Positions 8,363-16,874 of a DNA stretch of 64,000 nucleotides are shown here, in pieces (position 1 is the first letter of the stretch; every line of letters starts with the position of its first letter). This stretch comes from Arthrobacter sp. HY1533 (lineage in GTDB: Bacteria > Actinomycetota > Actinomycetes > Actinomycetales > Micrococcaceae), in assembly GCF_027568515.1 (NCBI RefSeq), contig NZ_JANKZF010000014.1, positions 99,503 to 163,502 of the forward strand. Reading direction: 5' to 3'. Below the pieces are notes generated by a model. It was not told where the DNA came from. It did not search any database and saw only the letters and a list, made by a program, of their open reading frames with translations. Position numbers and translations under genes: made by a program.

Positions 8363-9831
8363 TGAAGGCCCCCAAAAACAAGCCGGCCGGTTCCCCTGCG
8401 GAGCCGGCCGAGCCAAATCCAGGGCAGGCTCCCAAGCAAGCACCTGACGACTACCAGTTCCCCTCCCGCAAGGCCCGCCGCCAGGCGGAGCTCACGGGCA
8501 TGATCCCCATCATCGTGCCCAAAAAGGACCAGGCGGCGCAGGCCCCCGCGGCCGAAACGGCTGCCGAGGCTGGAACTGGTGCGTCCGCCCCCAAGGACAA
8601 GGACGACGCCGGCACCTCCACGGTGCCCGCCGCCAAGACTGCTGGGGCCGAGACGGCAACGGAGCAGAAGCCTGGCGGGGAATCCTCAGCCGGGAAGTCC
8701 GAGGAAGCGGCTGCAGCCGGTCTTCCGGCTGCCACCGAGGTTCAGCCCGCAGCGGAGAAGGCATCCAGCCCTGTGGCACCCGGCCCCGTGGCATCCGGCA
8801 ACGACGAGTCCATCAGCGAAGAATCCTTCGAGGAAGTCGACGACTTTGCCGCGGGGGAGGGGGCCGCACCCAAGCCGGTTTCGGCCCTGAATGTCACGGG
8901 CCTGCCCGTGGTTCCCGTCGCCCAGGGCCCCATCGCTGTCATGCCCGATGCCGCCACCGCCGGCAAGCCACCCCGGACGCCCAAGGCCGGCCGCGACCTG
9001 CCCGCGGCCATCAGCGTGGGCGTGGGCCTGCTGGTGCTGGTCATGGGTTCCCTGCTGTTTTATCCCGTGGCATTCGTTGCCGTGGCCACCGCGTTTGTCT
9101 GTGCCGGGGTGTGGGAAGTCAACCGCGCCATCGGCAGCAAGGGCATCAAGGCCCCGCTCACCCCCGTCATGGTCGGTGCGCTGGCCATGCCCGCCTCCGC
9201 CTACTTCGCCGGAGCCGAAGGGCTGCTGTTTGCCCTCGTCGCCAGCGCAGGCGCAACCGTGCTGTGGCGGTCGCTGGACCCTGCACCCGGAGCGGTCAAG
9301 AGCATCCTCTCCGGTGTGTTCACACTCATGTGGATCCCGTTCCTGCTCAGCTTTGTCTTCCTCATGCTCCGGGCAGACCACGGACCCACCACGGGCCTGA
9401 CACTGGACCTGGGCCACATCAACCCCGGCGTGGTTCAGGTCTTGATCATGCTGCTGCTGGTGGTTGCCAACGACACCTTCGGCTACCTGGTGGGGGTCTT
9501 GTTCGGCAAGCACCCCATGGCGCCGAAGATCAGCCCCAAGAAGTCATGGGAGGGCTTTGCCGGTTCCCTAGGCGGGGCCACCCTGGTGGCCATTCCCGCC
9601 ACCGTTTTCCTGCTGGATCAGCACTGGTGGGTGGGCCTGGCACTGGCCATCGGCATGGTCCTGGCCGGCACGGGCGGAGACTTCGCCGAGTCCATGGTCA
9701 AGCGTGAACTGGGTGTCAAGGACATGAGCAACCTGCTTCCGGGACACGGCGGCGTCATGGACCGCCTCGATTCAATCTTGTTTGCCGCCCCGGTGGCATA
9801 CGCAATCTTCACCGTATTGGGCCGGTTCTAG
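8362..9831 (+). CDS. cdsA: Phosphatidate cytidylyltransferase with long disordered N-terminus
   Basis: CdsA makes CDP-diacylglycerol from phosphatidate and CTP in the membrane, the precursor of all phospholipids. ATG 8362 overlaps the frr stop. Residues about 1-210 are Ala/Pro/Glu-rich and without predicted fold; multiple transmembrane helices follow from about 214. The C-terminus carries the full family signature: 'SPKKSWEGFAGSLGG', 'GDFAESMVKRELGVKDMSNL' and 'PGHGGVMDRLDS'. The usual length is near 280, so the 489-residue size comes from the extension. In-frame internal starts near 8940 could give a shorter form, but the coupled ATG looks real. Confidence 0.95.
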   Translation: MKAPKNKPAGSPAEPAEPNPGQAPKQAPDDYQFPSRKARRQAELTGMIPIIVPKKDQAAQAPAAETAAEAGTGASAPKDKDDAGTSTVPAAKTAGAETATEQKPGGESSAGKSEEAAAAGLPAATEVQPAAEKASSPVAPGPVASGNDESISEESFEEVDDFAAGEGAAPKPVSALNVTGLPVVPVAQGPIAVMPDAATAGKPPRTPKAGRDLPAAISVGVGLLVLVMGSLLFYPVAFVAVATAFVCAGVWEVNRAIGSKGIKAPLTPVMVGALAMPASAYFAGAEGLLFALVASAGATVLWRSLDPAPGAVKSILSGVFTLMWIPFLLSFVFLMLRADHGPTTGLTLDLGHINPGVVQVLIMLLLVVANDTFGYLVGVLFGKHPMAPKISPKKSWEGFAGSLGGATLVAIPATVFLLDQHWWVGLALAIGMVLAGTGGDFAESMVKRELGVKDMSNLLPGHGGVMDRLDSILFAAPVAYAIFTVLGRF

Positions 9832-9895
9832 CGGCCAGGACCGCGGTGCCCGGCACCGTACTGCAACCCGTCGAGCGATAGTTCAAGGAATGACT

Positions 9896-10495
9896 GTGAC
9901 AGTGGAAGAGACACCCCGGACCAACTCCAAGTTCAAGCTGGTTGGGCCCAAGGAAGTGGGCTACAACGTCAAGCAGGTGGACGTTTTCCTCGAGCGTGCC
10001 CGTGCCTACTTCCTCAACGATGACACCAACGGGCCGGCGATCACGAGCCACGACGTCCGCACAGCCTCCTTCGACCCGGCCCGCGGCGGCTACAGCGCCC
10101 AGGCAGTCGATGCGGCCATGGACCGCATCGAGGACGAGTTTGTGCTCCGCGAAAAGGACCTCCTCATCGGGGCCGAGGGCGAAAAAGCGTGGATGATCAA
10201 GATCGGCAAGACCGCATCTGTGCTGCGTGCCCGCCTGCACCGCCCCGACGGTGAGCGGTTCCGCCGCCCGTCCAAGAACAGCGCCCAAAGCTACAACATC
10301 AACGACGTGGACGTGCTGTGCCGCGAGTTGCTGGTTTACATCGAGGACAACGGCGAACTCAGCGTCGACGTGGTCCGGCGCGCCGTCTTCGCCCCCGAAA
10401 AGGGTGCCGCCGGCTATGAGGAAAGCCAGGTCGACGCCTTCCTGGACCGCGTCGTGGAGCTCATGGCCGCGATCGACCCGCTCGCCACCCACTAG
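9896..10495 (+). CDS. DivIVA-domain protein
   Basis: The protein is 199 residues from GTG 9896, preferred because AAGGA sits six bases before it; ATG 9890 abuts the AAGGA. It contains two DivIVA-type units, 'GYNVKQVDVFLERARAYF...VRTASFDPARGGYSAQAVDAAMDRIEDEF' and, near the C-terminus, 'VVRRAVFAPEKGAAGYEESQVDAFLDRVVELM'. These short coiled-coil motifs are known from polar-growth and septum proteins; this one lacks the long coiled coil of DivIVA/Wag31 itself. Its place after cdsA suggests an envelope-growth role (inference). It is convergent with the symporter gene, 16 bp away. Confidence 0.85.
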   Translation: MTVEETPRTNSKFKLVGPKEVGYNVKQVDVFLERARAYFLNDDTNGPAITSHDVRTASFDPARGGYSAQAVDAAMDRIEDEFVLREKDLLIGAEGEKAWMIKIGKTASVLRARLHRPDGERFRRPSKNSAQSYNINDVDVLCRELLVYIEDNGELSVDVVRRAVFAPEKGAAGYEESQVDAFLDRVVELMAAIDPLATH

Positions 10496-10511
10496 CGGCA
10501 ACCGCGGCGCC

Positions 10512-12023
10512 TCAGCCGCCCTGCGGCCGCGGCTCGTCCACGGCGAGTGGACGTTCGGGGACATGCAGCTTGGCCATGAACCGCGACACGGACGGGCTGC
10601 GCCGGTGCCGGGTTGCCCTGGACACCAGCACCGCCACCAGGAACGCGGCCGGAACCGTCCACGCCGCCGGCTGGACCAGCACCCCGCGCCACGGCGCTTC
10701 CGGCCCCAGCTGGGAACCGAACAGGATCGCAGCCCCGCACAGCAGCCCGCCCGTGAGCATGCCCGCCACGGCGCCGGCGTCGGTCAGGCCCCGCCACCAG
10801 ATGCCCAGCAGCAACAGCGGGCAGATGGTTGATGCTGTGAAGGCAAACACCAGCCCCACGCTGCCGGCCAGTGCCAAGGAATCAGTCACGAGGGCAATGC
10901 CCAGCGGCACGACGGCGGCAACCACAGCCGCGACCCGGAACCCCCGCACGCTTCCCCCCAGCACGTCCTGGCTGATGACACCCGCCAGCGAAACCACGAG
11001 CCCCGAGGTGGTGGACAGGAAGGCCGCGAACGCCCCGGACACCACGAGCGCCGAGAGCACGTCGCCCAGCGGGCCGCCCACCAGGGCTCCGGGAAGCAGC
11101 AGGACCGTGGCGTCAGGGAAACCGCCGCTGTCCCGCCCCGGAAGGAACGCCCGTCCCAGCACACCGTACATCGTGGGGAAAAGGTAGAAGACCGACAGCA
11201 GGCCCAACACGATCAGGGTGGTGCGGCGGGCGGCAGCGCCGTCGGGGTTTGTATAGAAGCGGACCAGGACATGGGGCAGTCCCAGGGTCCCAAAGAGCAG
11301 CGCCACCATAAGTGAAAGCGTTCCGTACACGGACGCGCCCGTGACGGGGGCCGCCGGGGGAAGGATGCCGCCGGCCGGCGGGGTGGTGGCCAGCTGCGCG
11401 GCGCTGTCCGGTGTGCCTGCCAGCAGGAGCAGCATGAAGATGGCAGGCACGGCAAGGGCCGTGAGCTTGAGCCAGTACTGGAACGCCTGGACAAAAGTGA
11501 TGGAGCGCATGCCGCCTGTCACCACCGTCAGGCACACCACCACCGCGACTGCTGCCGCACCCACCCACGATGGCAGGCCCGTGGTGGTCCGGATGGTCAG
11601 GGCGGCCCCGTGCAGCTGCGGCACAATGTAGAACCAGCCCACCGCCACCACCAGGACGCTTGTGACACGGCGGGCCACCGGCGATTCAAGCCTGGCTTCG
11701 GCAAAGTCCGGGATGGTGTACGCGCCGGAGCGGCGCAGTGGGGCGGCCACAAAGAACAGCAGCATCAGGTAGCCGGCGGTGTAGCCAATGGGGAACCAGA
11801 GGGCGTCCACCCCGGAGATGACGATCAGGCCCGCAATGCCCAGGAAACTGGCCGCGGAAAGGTACTCGCCACCGATCGCCGAGGCATTCCACCACGGCTT
11901 GACGGTGCGCGAGGCAACATAGAAGTCGCTCGTGGTGCGGGAGATCCGCAGGCCGTAGAAGCCAATGGCGGTGGTGGCCAGCGAAACGGCAATGAGTGCG
12001 GTGTAGCCGATGGCCGGGTTCAT
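10512..12023 (-). CDS. Sodium:solute symporter family transporter, acetate/pyruvate type
   Basis: This 503-residue polytopic membrane protein has about 12-13 hydrophobic helices and the SSS-family core 'SDFYVASRTVKPWWNASAIGGEYLSAASFLGIAGL', characteristic of the ActP/MctC monocarboxylate branch. Later landmarks are 'YIVPQLHGAALTIRTTTGLPSWVG' and 'LFGTLGLPHVLVRFYTNPDGAAARRT'. It is the last gene of a four-gene minus-strand operon; its ATG overlaps the stop of the small membrane gene by four bases. Encoding a transporter with its two-component system suggests transport-linked sensing (inference). The substrate is not proven. Confidence 0.88.
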   Translation of the reverse strand: MNPAIGYTALIAVSLATTAIGFYGLRISRTTSDFYVASRTVKPWWNASAIGGEYLSAASFLGIAGLIVISGVDALWFPIGYTAGYLMLLFFVAAPLRRSGAYTIPDFAEARLESPVARRVTSVLVVAVGWFYIVPQLHGAALTIRTTTGLPSWVGAAAVAVVVCLTVVTGGMRSITFVQAFQYWLKLTALAVPAIFMLLLLAGTPDSAAQLATTPPAGGILPPAAPVTGASVYGTLSLMVALLFGTLGLPHVLVRFYTNPDGAAARRTTLIVLGLLSVFYLFPTMYGVLGRAFLPGRDSGGFPDATVLLLPGALVGGPLGDVLSALVVSGAFAAFLSTTSGLVVSLAGVISQDVLGGSVRGFRVAAVVAAVVPLGIALVTDSLALAGSVGLVFAFTASTICPLLLLGIWWRGLTDAGAVAGMLTGGLLCGAAILFGSQLGPEAPWRGVLVQPAAWTVPAAFLVAVLVSRATRHRRSPSVSRFMAKLHVPERPLAVDEPRPQGG

Positions 12024-12424
12024 GGCCCGTCCACCAGGTCCCGGTAGCGGCTTTCATTCCTGGCGGCGGCGCGGACATACAGCCATGCGCAGCTGCCGAT
12101 GAGCGGGTACACGCCCACGCCCAACAGGATCCACGGCGCCGGGATGCCCAGGATCAGCCAACCGGCGAACATGGGCACCCAGGCCACCAGGGCCCAGCAC
12201 AGCAGCAGCGCTGCCATGAACCCGGAGGCCACCACGAGCCCCAGGCGCAGCTGCGAGCGGATGAGCGAGCGCACCATGACCTCGCCCACCGCGGATTGTT
12301 CGGCCACTTCCTGGGACACTGTGGTGCGGCCCGGAAATTGCGGGGCGGGCGTGCGCGGGGCGGTGACCCGCTCACGTCCCGCGGCCGGTGGTTCGCTGGG
12401 CGGGTGGCTGGGCGGGTGGCTCAT
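12020..12424 (-). CDS. Small two-helix membrane protein, DUF485-like in position
   Basis: The product has 134 residues: a polar, Pro-rich 50-residue N-terminus and two hydrophobic helices (about 70-90 and 95-115). It overlaps both neighbours by four bases (ATGA), so it is translated with the response regulator and the symporter. Many ActP/MctC symporters are preceded by a small two-helix DUF485 protein, and this gene sits where one would be expected, although its sequence matches the family only loosely. Confidence 0.7.
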   Translation of the reverse strand: MSHPPSHPPSEPPAAGRERVTAPRTPAPQFPGRTTVSQEVAEQSAVGEVMVRSLIRSQLRLGLVVASGFMAALLLCWALVAWVPMFAGWLILGIPAPWILLGVGVYPLIGSCAWLYVRAAARNESRYRDLVDGP

Positions 12425-13146
12425 TTCTGCGGCCGGACCCTGGTTGCCTCGAGCCGCTCACGCAGCACGGTGACGTGGCGGCGGCTAACGGGCAGGGCGG
12501 CGCTGCCCACCGAAACGGTGGGCTTTGCGGCGCTGAGCTTCAGCCCGGTGACAAAGGCCATGCACACCAAGTAGGAGCGGTGGATGCGGATGAAGCCCGA
12601 GTCCGCCCACTGCTTCTCCAACTCGGCCAGGGGGATGCGGACCAGGTAGCTGGCCTCGGCCGTGTGCAGCCTGGCATAGTCGCCCTGGGCCTGGACAAAC
12701 CTCACCTCGTCCAGCCTGATGATCCGGCTGATGCCGCCCTGGTCCACGGTGATCATCTCCACCTCGGCAGCCTGGGCCGGGTGCGCAACGAGTTCTACCA
12801 CCCGGTCCACGGTGCGGGTGAGCCGCTCGTTGCGCAGGGGCTTGAGCAGGTAGTCGACGGCGGCCAGCTCGAAGGCCTCCAGGGCGCGGTCATCGTCGGC
12901 GGTCACAAAAACAACGACGGGGGCGTTGGCGCTGCGGCCAATGATTTCGGCCAGTTCGAGCCCGGACAGCCCGGGCATGTGGATGTCCAGGAAGGCCGCG
13001 TCCACGGGGTTGGCGGCCAATAATTCCAGTGCCTCGGGGCCGTTGGTGGCCCGCAATATGGTGCCGATGCGCGGGTCCCGGCGCAGCAGGAACGCCAGCT
13101 CCTCCACGGCGGGCAGCTCGTCGTCGGCGACAAGGACATTGATCAT
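12421..13146 (-). CDS. LytTR-family response regulator
   Basis: The 241-residue protein has a receiver domain (1-120) with acidic 'DDE' at 8-10, the phosphoacceptor Asp54 in 'FLDIHMPG' and Lys at 'YLLKPL'. A LytTR DNA-binding domain follows (about 140-238): 'GGISRIIRLDEVRFVQAQGDYARLHT', 'FIRIHRSYLVCM', 'LPVSRRHVTVLRERL'. It follows the sensor kinase by 85 bp and overlaps the next gene by four bases. LytTR proteins bind paired roughly 9-bp direct repeats about 21 bp apart; such a pair lies at 14514-14544 between this operon and the divergent symporter operon. Confidence 0.93.
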   Translation of the reverse strand: MINVLVADDELPAVEELAFLLRRDPRIGTILRATNGPEALELLAANPVDAAFLDIHMPGLSGLELAEIIGRSANAPVVVFVTADDDRALEAFELAAVDYLLKPLRNERLTRTVDRVVELVAHPAQAAEVEMITVDQGGISRIIRLDEVRFVQAQGDYARLHTAEASYLVRIPLAELEKQWADSGFIRIHRSYLVCMAFVTGLKLSAAKPTVSVGSAALPVSRRHVTVLRERLEATRVRPQK

Positions 13147-13231
13147 GTGACCCAGCCTAACCGCCGAGGGGCCACATCCGAGCGCAGCGAGGAAGGGGAG
13201 GCGGTTGGGCGCTAACTGGCGAGGCGCCTCG

Positions 13232-14467
13232 TCACGCGTCGTGACCGGGCTGGTTCTTGGGCACCGTCATGCTGATGAGCATTCCGTGGCCCACGCCTGT
13301 GTCAATCGTGAGCCCGTGGGCGTCGCCGTACACCTGGCGCAGCCGCGCGTCGACGTTGCGCAGCCCCACATGGTGGCCGTCCTGCCGCCCGGCCAGGACC
13401 TGCCGCAGCTGCTCGGGGTCCATGCCCACGCCGTCGTCCTCGATGGTGACCTCCGTGAAGGCGCCCAGGTCGCGGGCGGTTATTTGCACCAGCCCGCGGC
13501 CCACCTTGGCCTCGAGGCCGTGGCGGACCGCATTTTCCACGAGCGGCTGCAGGCTCAGGAACGGTATCACTGTGCTGAGCACCTCGGGCGCAATGCGCAG
13601 GCTGACCTGGAGCCGTTCGCCAAAGCGGGCATTTTCCAGCAGCAGGTACTTTTCGATGCAGCGCAGTTCCTCGGCCAGGGTGGTGAAGTCCCCGTGCCGG
13701 CGGAACGAGTACCGGGTGAAGTCGGCAAATTCCACCACCAGGTCCCGGGCCCGCTGCGGGTCGGTGTTGATGAATGAGGCAATCGCGTTCAGCGAGTTGT
13801 ATATGAAGTGCGGGCTGATCTGTGCCCGCAGTGCCCGTACCTCGGCCTCGGCCAGCAGCGACCGCGAGGATGCCAGTTCGGCCAGTTCCAGCTGGGCCGA
13901 AACCCAGGCAGCCACCTCGTTGGTGGCCCGCACCAGCCCGGCCGTTGGCGTCCCGGACAGGACCACGATGCACCCCACCACGCGGGACTCGACCTTGAGT
14001 GGGCAGATCACGGCTGCCTTGAGCTCTGTGCCGTTCTGCCCCAGCCCCAGTTCCCCGCGCAGCGGACCGTCCAGTGTTGCCACCTGGGTCCGCCCGTTGC
14101 CCAGCGTCTTTGCGGCCAGGCCCATGACGACGTCGGACCCGGGCTGCCCGGCAGCGGTGACTGTGCCGTCCCAGGCCAGGAGACGGGCGTCGTCGGTCAT
14201 GGCAAAGGCGGCGCAGTTCAGCAGCGTGCGCAGCTGCCTGCTGGCCTTGAGTGCACCGGCCGGCTGCAGCCCGTTGCGGAGGTGTTCGCCTGCTGCCGCG
14301 GCCGAATGCAGGGTGGCGAAGGTTGCGTGCTCTGCCTCCGTGCCCAGGTCCCGCTGGGAGCGGGTGAGCCGGAACCCGACGGCCGCCACGATGGCGATCG
14401 CGGCAACAACGGCAGCGATCGCGGTAATCAGCAGGAGCGTCGAATCGCTCAGCACGGGGGAGGGCAT
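13232..14467 (-). CDS. LytS/YehU-type sensor histidine kinase
   Basis: This 411-residue protein has one N-terminal transmembrane helix (about 9-31), a GAF-like sensory region (about 70-190), and the His_kinase domain with His220 in 'RAQISPHFIYNSLNAIASF'. The ATPase part has 'LQPLVENAVRHGLE' (N box), 'IEDDGVGMD' and 'GLRNVDARLRQVYG'. The short cytoplasmic-facing architecture suits sensing of a metabolite, as in pyruvate-sensing LytS relatives (inference). It is first in the operon with the LytTR regulator and a symporter. Confidence 0.93.
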   Translation of the reverse strand: MPSPVLSDSTLLLITAIAAVVAAIAIVAAVGFRLTRSQRDLGTEAEHATFATLHSAAAAGEHLRNGLQPAGALKASRQLRTLLNCAAFAMTDDARLLAWDGTVTAAGQPGSDVVMGLAAKTLGNGRTQVATLDGPLRGELGLGQNGTELKAAVICPLKVESRVVGCIVVLSGTPTAGLVRATNEVAAWVSAQLELAELASSRSLLAEAEVRALRAQISPHFIYNSLNAIASFINTDPQRARDLVVEFADFTRYSFRRHGDFTTLAEELRCIEKYLLLENARFGERLQVSLRIAPEVLSTVIPFLSLQPLVENAVRHGLEAKVGRGLVQITARDLGAFTEVTIEDDGVGMDPEQLRQVLAGRQDGHHVGLRNVDARLRQVYGDAHGLTIDTGVGHGMLISMTVPKNQPGHDA

Positions 14468-14513
14468 GCAGTCCAGACTAGCTGGCCGGCCGGGCCGCCG
14501 GGCAGGCGGCGGC

Positions 14514-14544
14514 GCCGTTCACCGCAGCGTCCCTGCCGTTCGGC
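14514..14544. promoter_or_regulatory. Tandem direct repeat matching a LytTR operator
   Basis: GCCGTTC occurs at 14514-14520 and 14535-14541, exactly 21 bp apart, each within a match to the loose LytTR half-site (a GTT core with flanking C/A). It lies in the 156-bp region between the kinase start and the DUF485 start, about 80 bp upstream of the plus-strand operon, the usual activator position. Confidence 0.55.
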
Positions 14545-14623
14545 GCGGCAGGCGCATCACCGCAGCCGAATGTGAGGTGGCACACACCATAGTGAAGGGG
14601 ATCACATCACTCAAGGAGGAATG

Positions 14624-14992
14624 ATGGGTAACCCAGCCCAAGCAAGTCAACCCGGTCCGGTGGATTTCATCGCCGAGCAGCAATCGCAGGAGTTCAGAGA
14701 ACTCCGCAAATCGCACAGGAACTTTGTCTTCCCCGTGGCCATTGGTTTTCTGGCCTGGTACTTCGCCTACGTCCTTTTGGCCGCCTATGCGCACGACTTC
14801 ATGTCAATCAAGGTCTGGGGCAGCCTGAACATCGGCCTGGTCATGGGGCTGCTGCAGTTCGTGACGACGTTCGGCATCACCACCTGGTACGTGTCCTACG
14901 CCAACCGCAAACTCGATCCGCAGGCGGCCGTGATCCGTGCGCGCCTGGAAACCAGGATTGCCGACGACGCCGCCGAAAAGGAAGAGGTCTGA
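14624..14992 (+). CDS. DUF485 membrane protein
   Basis: Start ATG 14624 is preferred to 14621 because of spacing from AAGGAGG (14613-14619). The 122-residue product shows the DUF485 pattern 'FRELRKSHRNFVFPVAIGFLAWYFAYVLLAAYAHDFMS' and 'NIGLVMGLLQFVTTFGITTWYVSYANRKLDP': two transmembrane helices with a short loop. DUF485 genes regularly precede ActP/MctC symporters and are thought to assist them. The stop lies three bases before the symporter start. Confidence 0.92.
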   Translation: MGNPAQASQPGPVDFIAEQQSQEFRELRKSHRNFVFPVAIGFLAWYFAYVLLAAYAHDFMSIKVWGSLNIGLVMGLLQFVTTFGITTWYVSYANRKLDPQAAVIRARLETRIADDAAEKEEV

Positions 14993-14995
14993 CGC

Positions 14996-16663
14996 ATGAG
15001 CCTGACTTCAGTTCTCGACACCGCGGCAATCCACGCCGCAGCACCCCTGTCCGCGACGTTGGCGGAGCAGACCAAGGAAAATTCCTGGATCAACATCCTG
15101 ATCTTCATCGGCTTCGTGGCCGTGACCATGATCGTGGTGTTCCGTGCCAGCCGCAACAACAACACCGCGGCGGAATACTATGCCGCCGGCCGCTCGTTCT
15201 CCGGCGGCCAGAACGGCACGGCCATCGCCGGCGACTACCTCTCCGCAGCGTCGTTCCTGGGCATCACCGGGGCCATCGCCGTCAACGGCTACGACGGATT
15301 CCTGTACTCCATTGGATTCCTCGTGGCCTGGCTCGTGGCCCTGCTGCTCGTGGCCGAGCTGCTGCGCAACACCGGCAAGTTCACCATGGCCGATGTCCTT
15401 TCCTTCCGGCTCAAGCAGCGACCCGTGCGCATCGCGGCGGCCACCACCACGCTGGTGGTCTGCTTCTTCTACCTGCTGGCCCAGATGGCCGGCGCCGGCG
15501 GCCTGGTGTCCCTGCTCCTGGGCCTGGACAACTCCAACAAGGTGGGACAAAACATTGTCATCGCCGTGGTGGGCGTGCTCATGATCGTGTACGTGCTGAT
15601 CGGCGGCATGAAGGGCACCACGTGGGTGCAGATCATCAAGGCGTTCCTGCTCATCATCGGTGCCGCCATCATGACCATCATTGTGATGGCCATGCACGGC
15701 TTCAACCTCTCCACGCTGATGGAAGCTGCCGTCCAGACCTCCATCAACGAAGGCGGCGCCGGCCAGGCGCTGCTGAACCCGGGCGCCCAGTACGGCAAGG
15801 CCCCGCTCGACTTCATCTCCCTGGCCCTGGCCCTGGTGCTCGGCACGGCGGCGCTGCCGCACGTGCTCATGCGCTTCTACACGGTCCCCACCGCCAAGGA
15901 AGCCCGCAAGTCAGTGGTCTGGGCCATCTGGCTCATCGGAGGCTTCTACATCTTCACCCTGGTCCTGGGCTACGGCGCCGGCGCACTGATCGGCAAGGAC
16001 GCCATCCTGGCAGCCCCCGGCGGCGTCAACGCGGCCGCACCGCTGCTGGCCTTCGTGGTGGGCGGGCCCGTGCTGCTGGGCTTCATCTCCGCCGTTGCCT
16101 TCGCAACCATCCTGGCCGTGGTGGCCGGGCTGACCATCACCGCGGCAGCCTCGTTTGCCCACGACATCTACTCCAACGTGATCGTCAAGGGTGAACCGAA
16201 GCCCGAAATGGAGGTCAAGGTGGCACGGCGCACCGTTATCGTCATTGGCCTGGTGGCGATCGGCGGCGGCATCCTGGCCAACGGCCAAAACATTGCCTTC
16301 CTCGTTGCCCTGGCCTTCGCCATCGCGGCCTCCGCCAACCTGCCCACCATCCTGTACTCGCTGTTCTGGAAGCGCTTCACTACCCAGGGCGCCCTGTGGA
16401 GCATGTACGGCGGGCTGGCCGCGGCCATCATCCTCATTGCCTTCTCCCCGGTGGTGTCCGGATCCGAAAAGGCCATGATCCCCGGGGCCGATTTCGCGTG
16501 GTTCCCGCTGGCCAACCCCGGCATCGTCTCCATCCCGCTGGCGTTCTTCCTGGGCTGGCTGGGCACTGTGCTGGACAAGAACACCGAGGACCCGCGCATC
16601 CAGGCCGAAATGGAGGTCCGTTCCCTGACCGGCGTCGGCGCCGAGAAGGCCGTGGACCACTGA
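14996..16663 (+). CDS. Cation:monocarboxylate symporter, ActP/MctC type
   Basis: The 555-residue SSS-family transporter has about 13 helices. Landmarks are 'NNNTAAEYYAAGRSFSGGQNGTAIAGDYLSAASFLGITGAIAVNGYDGFLYS', 'FYLLAQMAGAGGLVSLLLGLD' and 'LVLGTAALPHVLMRFYTVPTAKEARKS', closest to acetate/pyruvate/propionate symporters such as Corynebacterium MctC and E. coli ActP. It is translated with the DUF485 gene and divergent from the LytS/LytTR operon, which has a second symporter of the same family. A strong hairpin at 16691-16737 ends the operon. Confidence 0.93.
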   Translation: MSLTSVLDTAAIHAAAPLSATLAEQTKENSWINILIFIGFVAVTMIVVFRASRNNNTAAEYYAAGRSFSGGQNGTAIAGDYLSAASFLGITGAIAVNGYDGFLYSIGFLVAWLVALLLVAELLRNTGKFTMADVLSFRLKQRPVRIAAATTTLVVCFFYLLAQMAGAGGLVSLLLGLDNSNKVGQNIVIAVVGVLMIVYVLIGGMKGTTWVQIIKAFLLIIGAAIMTIIVMAMHGFNLSTLMEAAVQTSINEGGAGQALLNPGAQYGKAPLDFISLALALVLGTAALPHVLMRFYTVPTAKEARKSVVWAIWLIGGFYIFTLVLGYGAGALIGKDAILAAPGGVNAAAPLLAFVVGGPVLLGFISAVAFATILAVVAGLTITAAASFAHDIYSNVIVKGEPKPEMEVKVARRTVIVIGLVAIGGGILANGQNIAFLVALAFAIAASANLPTILYSLFWKRFTTQGALWSMYGGLAAAIILIAFSPVVSGSEKAMIPGADFAWFPLANPGIVSIPLAFFLGWLGTVLDKNTEDPRIQAEMEVRSLTGVGAEKAVDH

Positions 16664-16690
16664 CGCGCCAACTGCCGGAAAGTTCAGCCC

Positions 16691-16737
16691 AGAAGGCCCC
16701 GTTCGCCGTCGTTGTTCGACGGCGGACGGGGCCTTCT
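16691..16737 (+). terminator. Strong terminator after the symporter operon
   Basis: A 21-bp stem with one G-T wobble (16691-16711 with 16717-16737, beginning AGAAGGCCCCGT and ending ACGGGGCCTTCT) closes a TTGTT loop. The T-run is minimal, but the stem is long and sits 27 bp after the stop codon. Confidence 0.8.
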
Positions 16738-16874
16738 GCGTGGCACCAAAGCAGGCGCACTTTTATTGGCGTTCAAGGCATTGACTTCCGCCCTGCGGCG
16801 GAGGAATCTTCACATTAGCCATGCCGTTGGAGGCCCGTCTGGACCACGGGGTGGTGCAAGGAGGCAGTGCCGCC

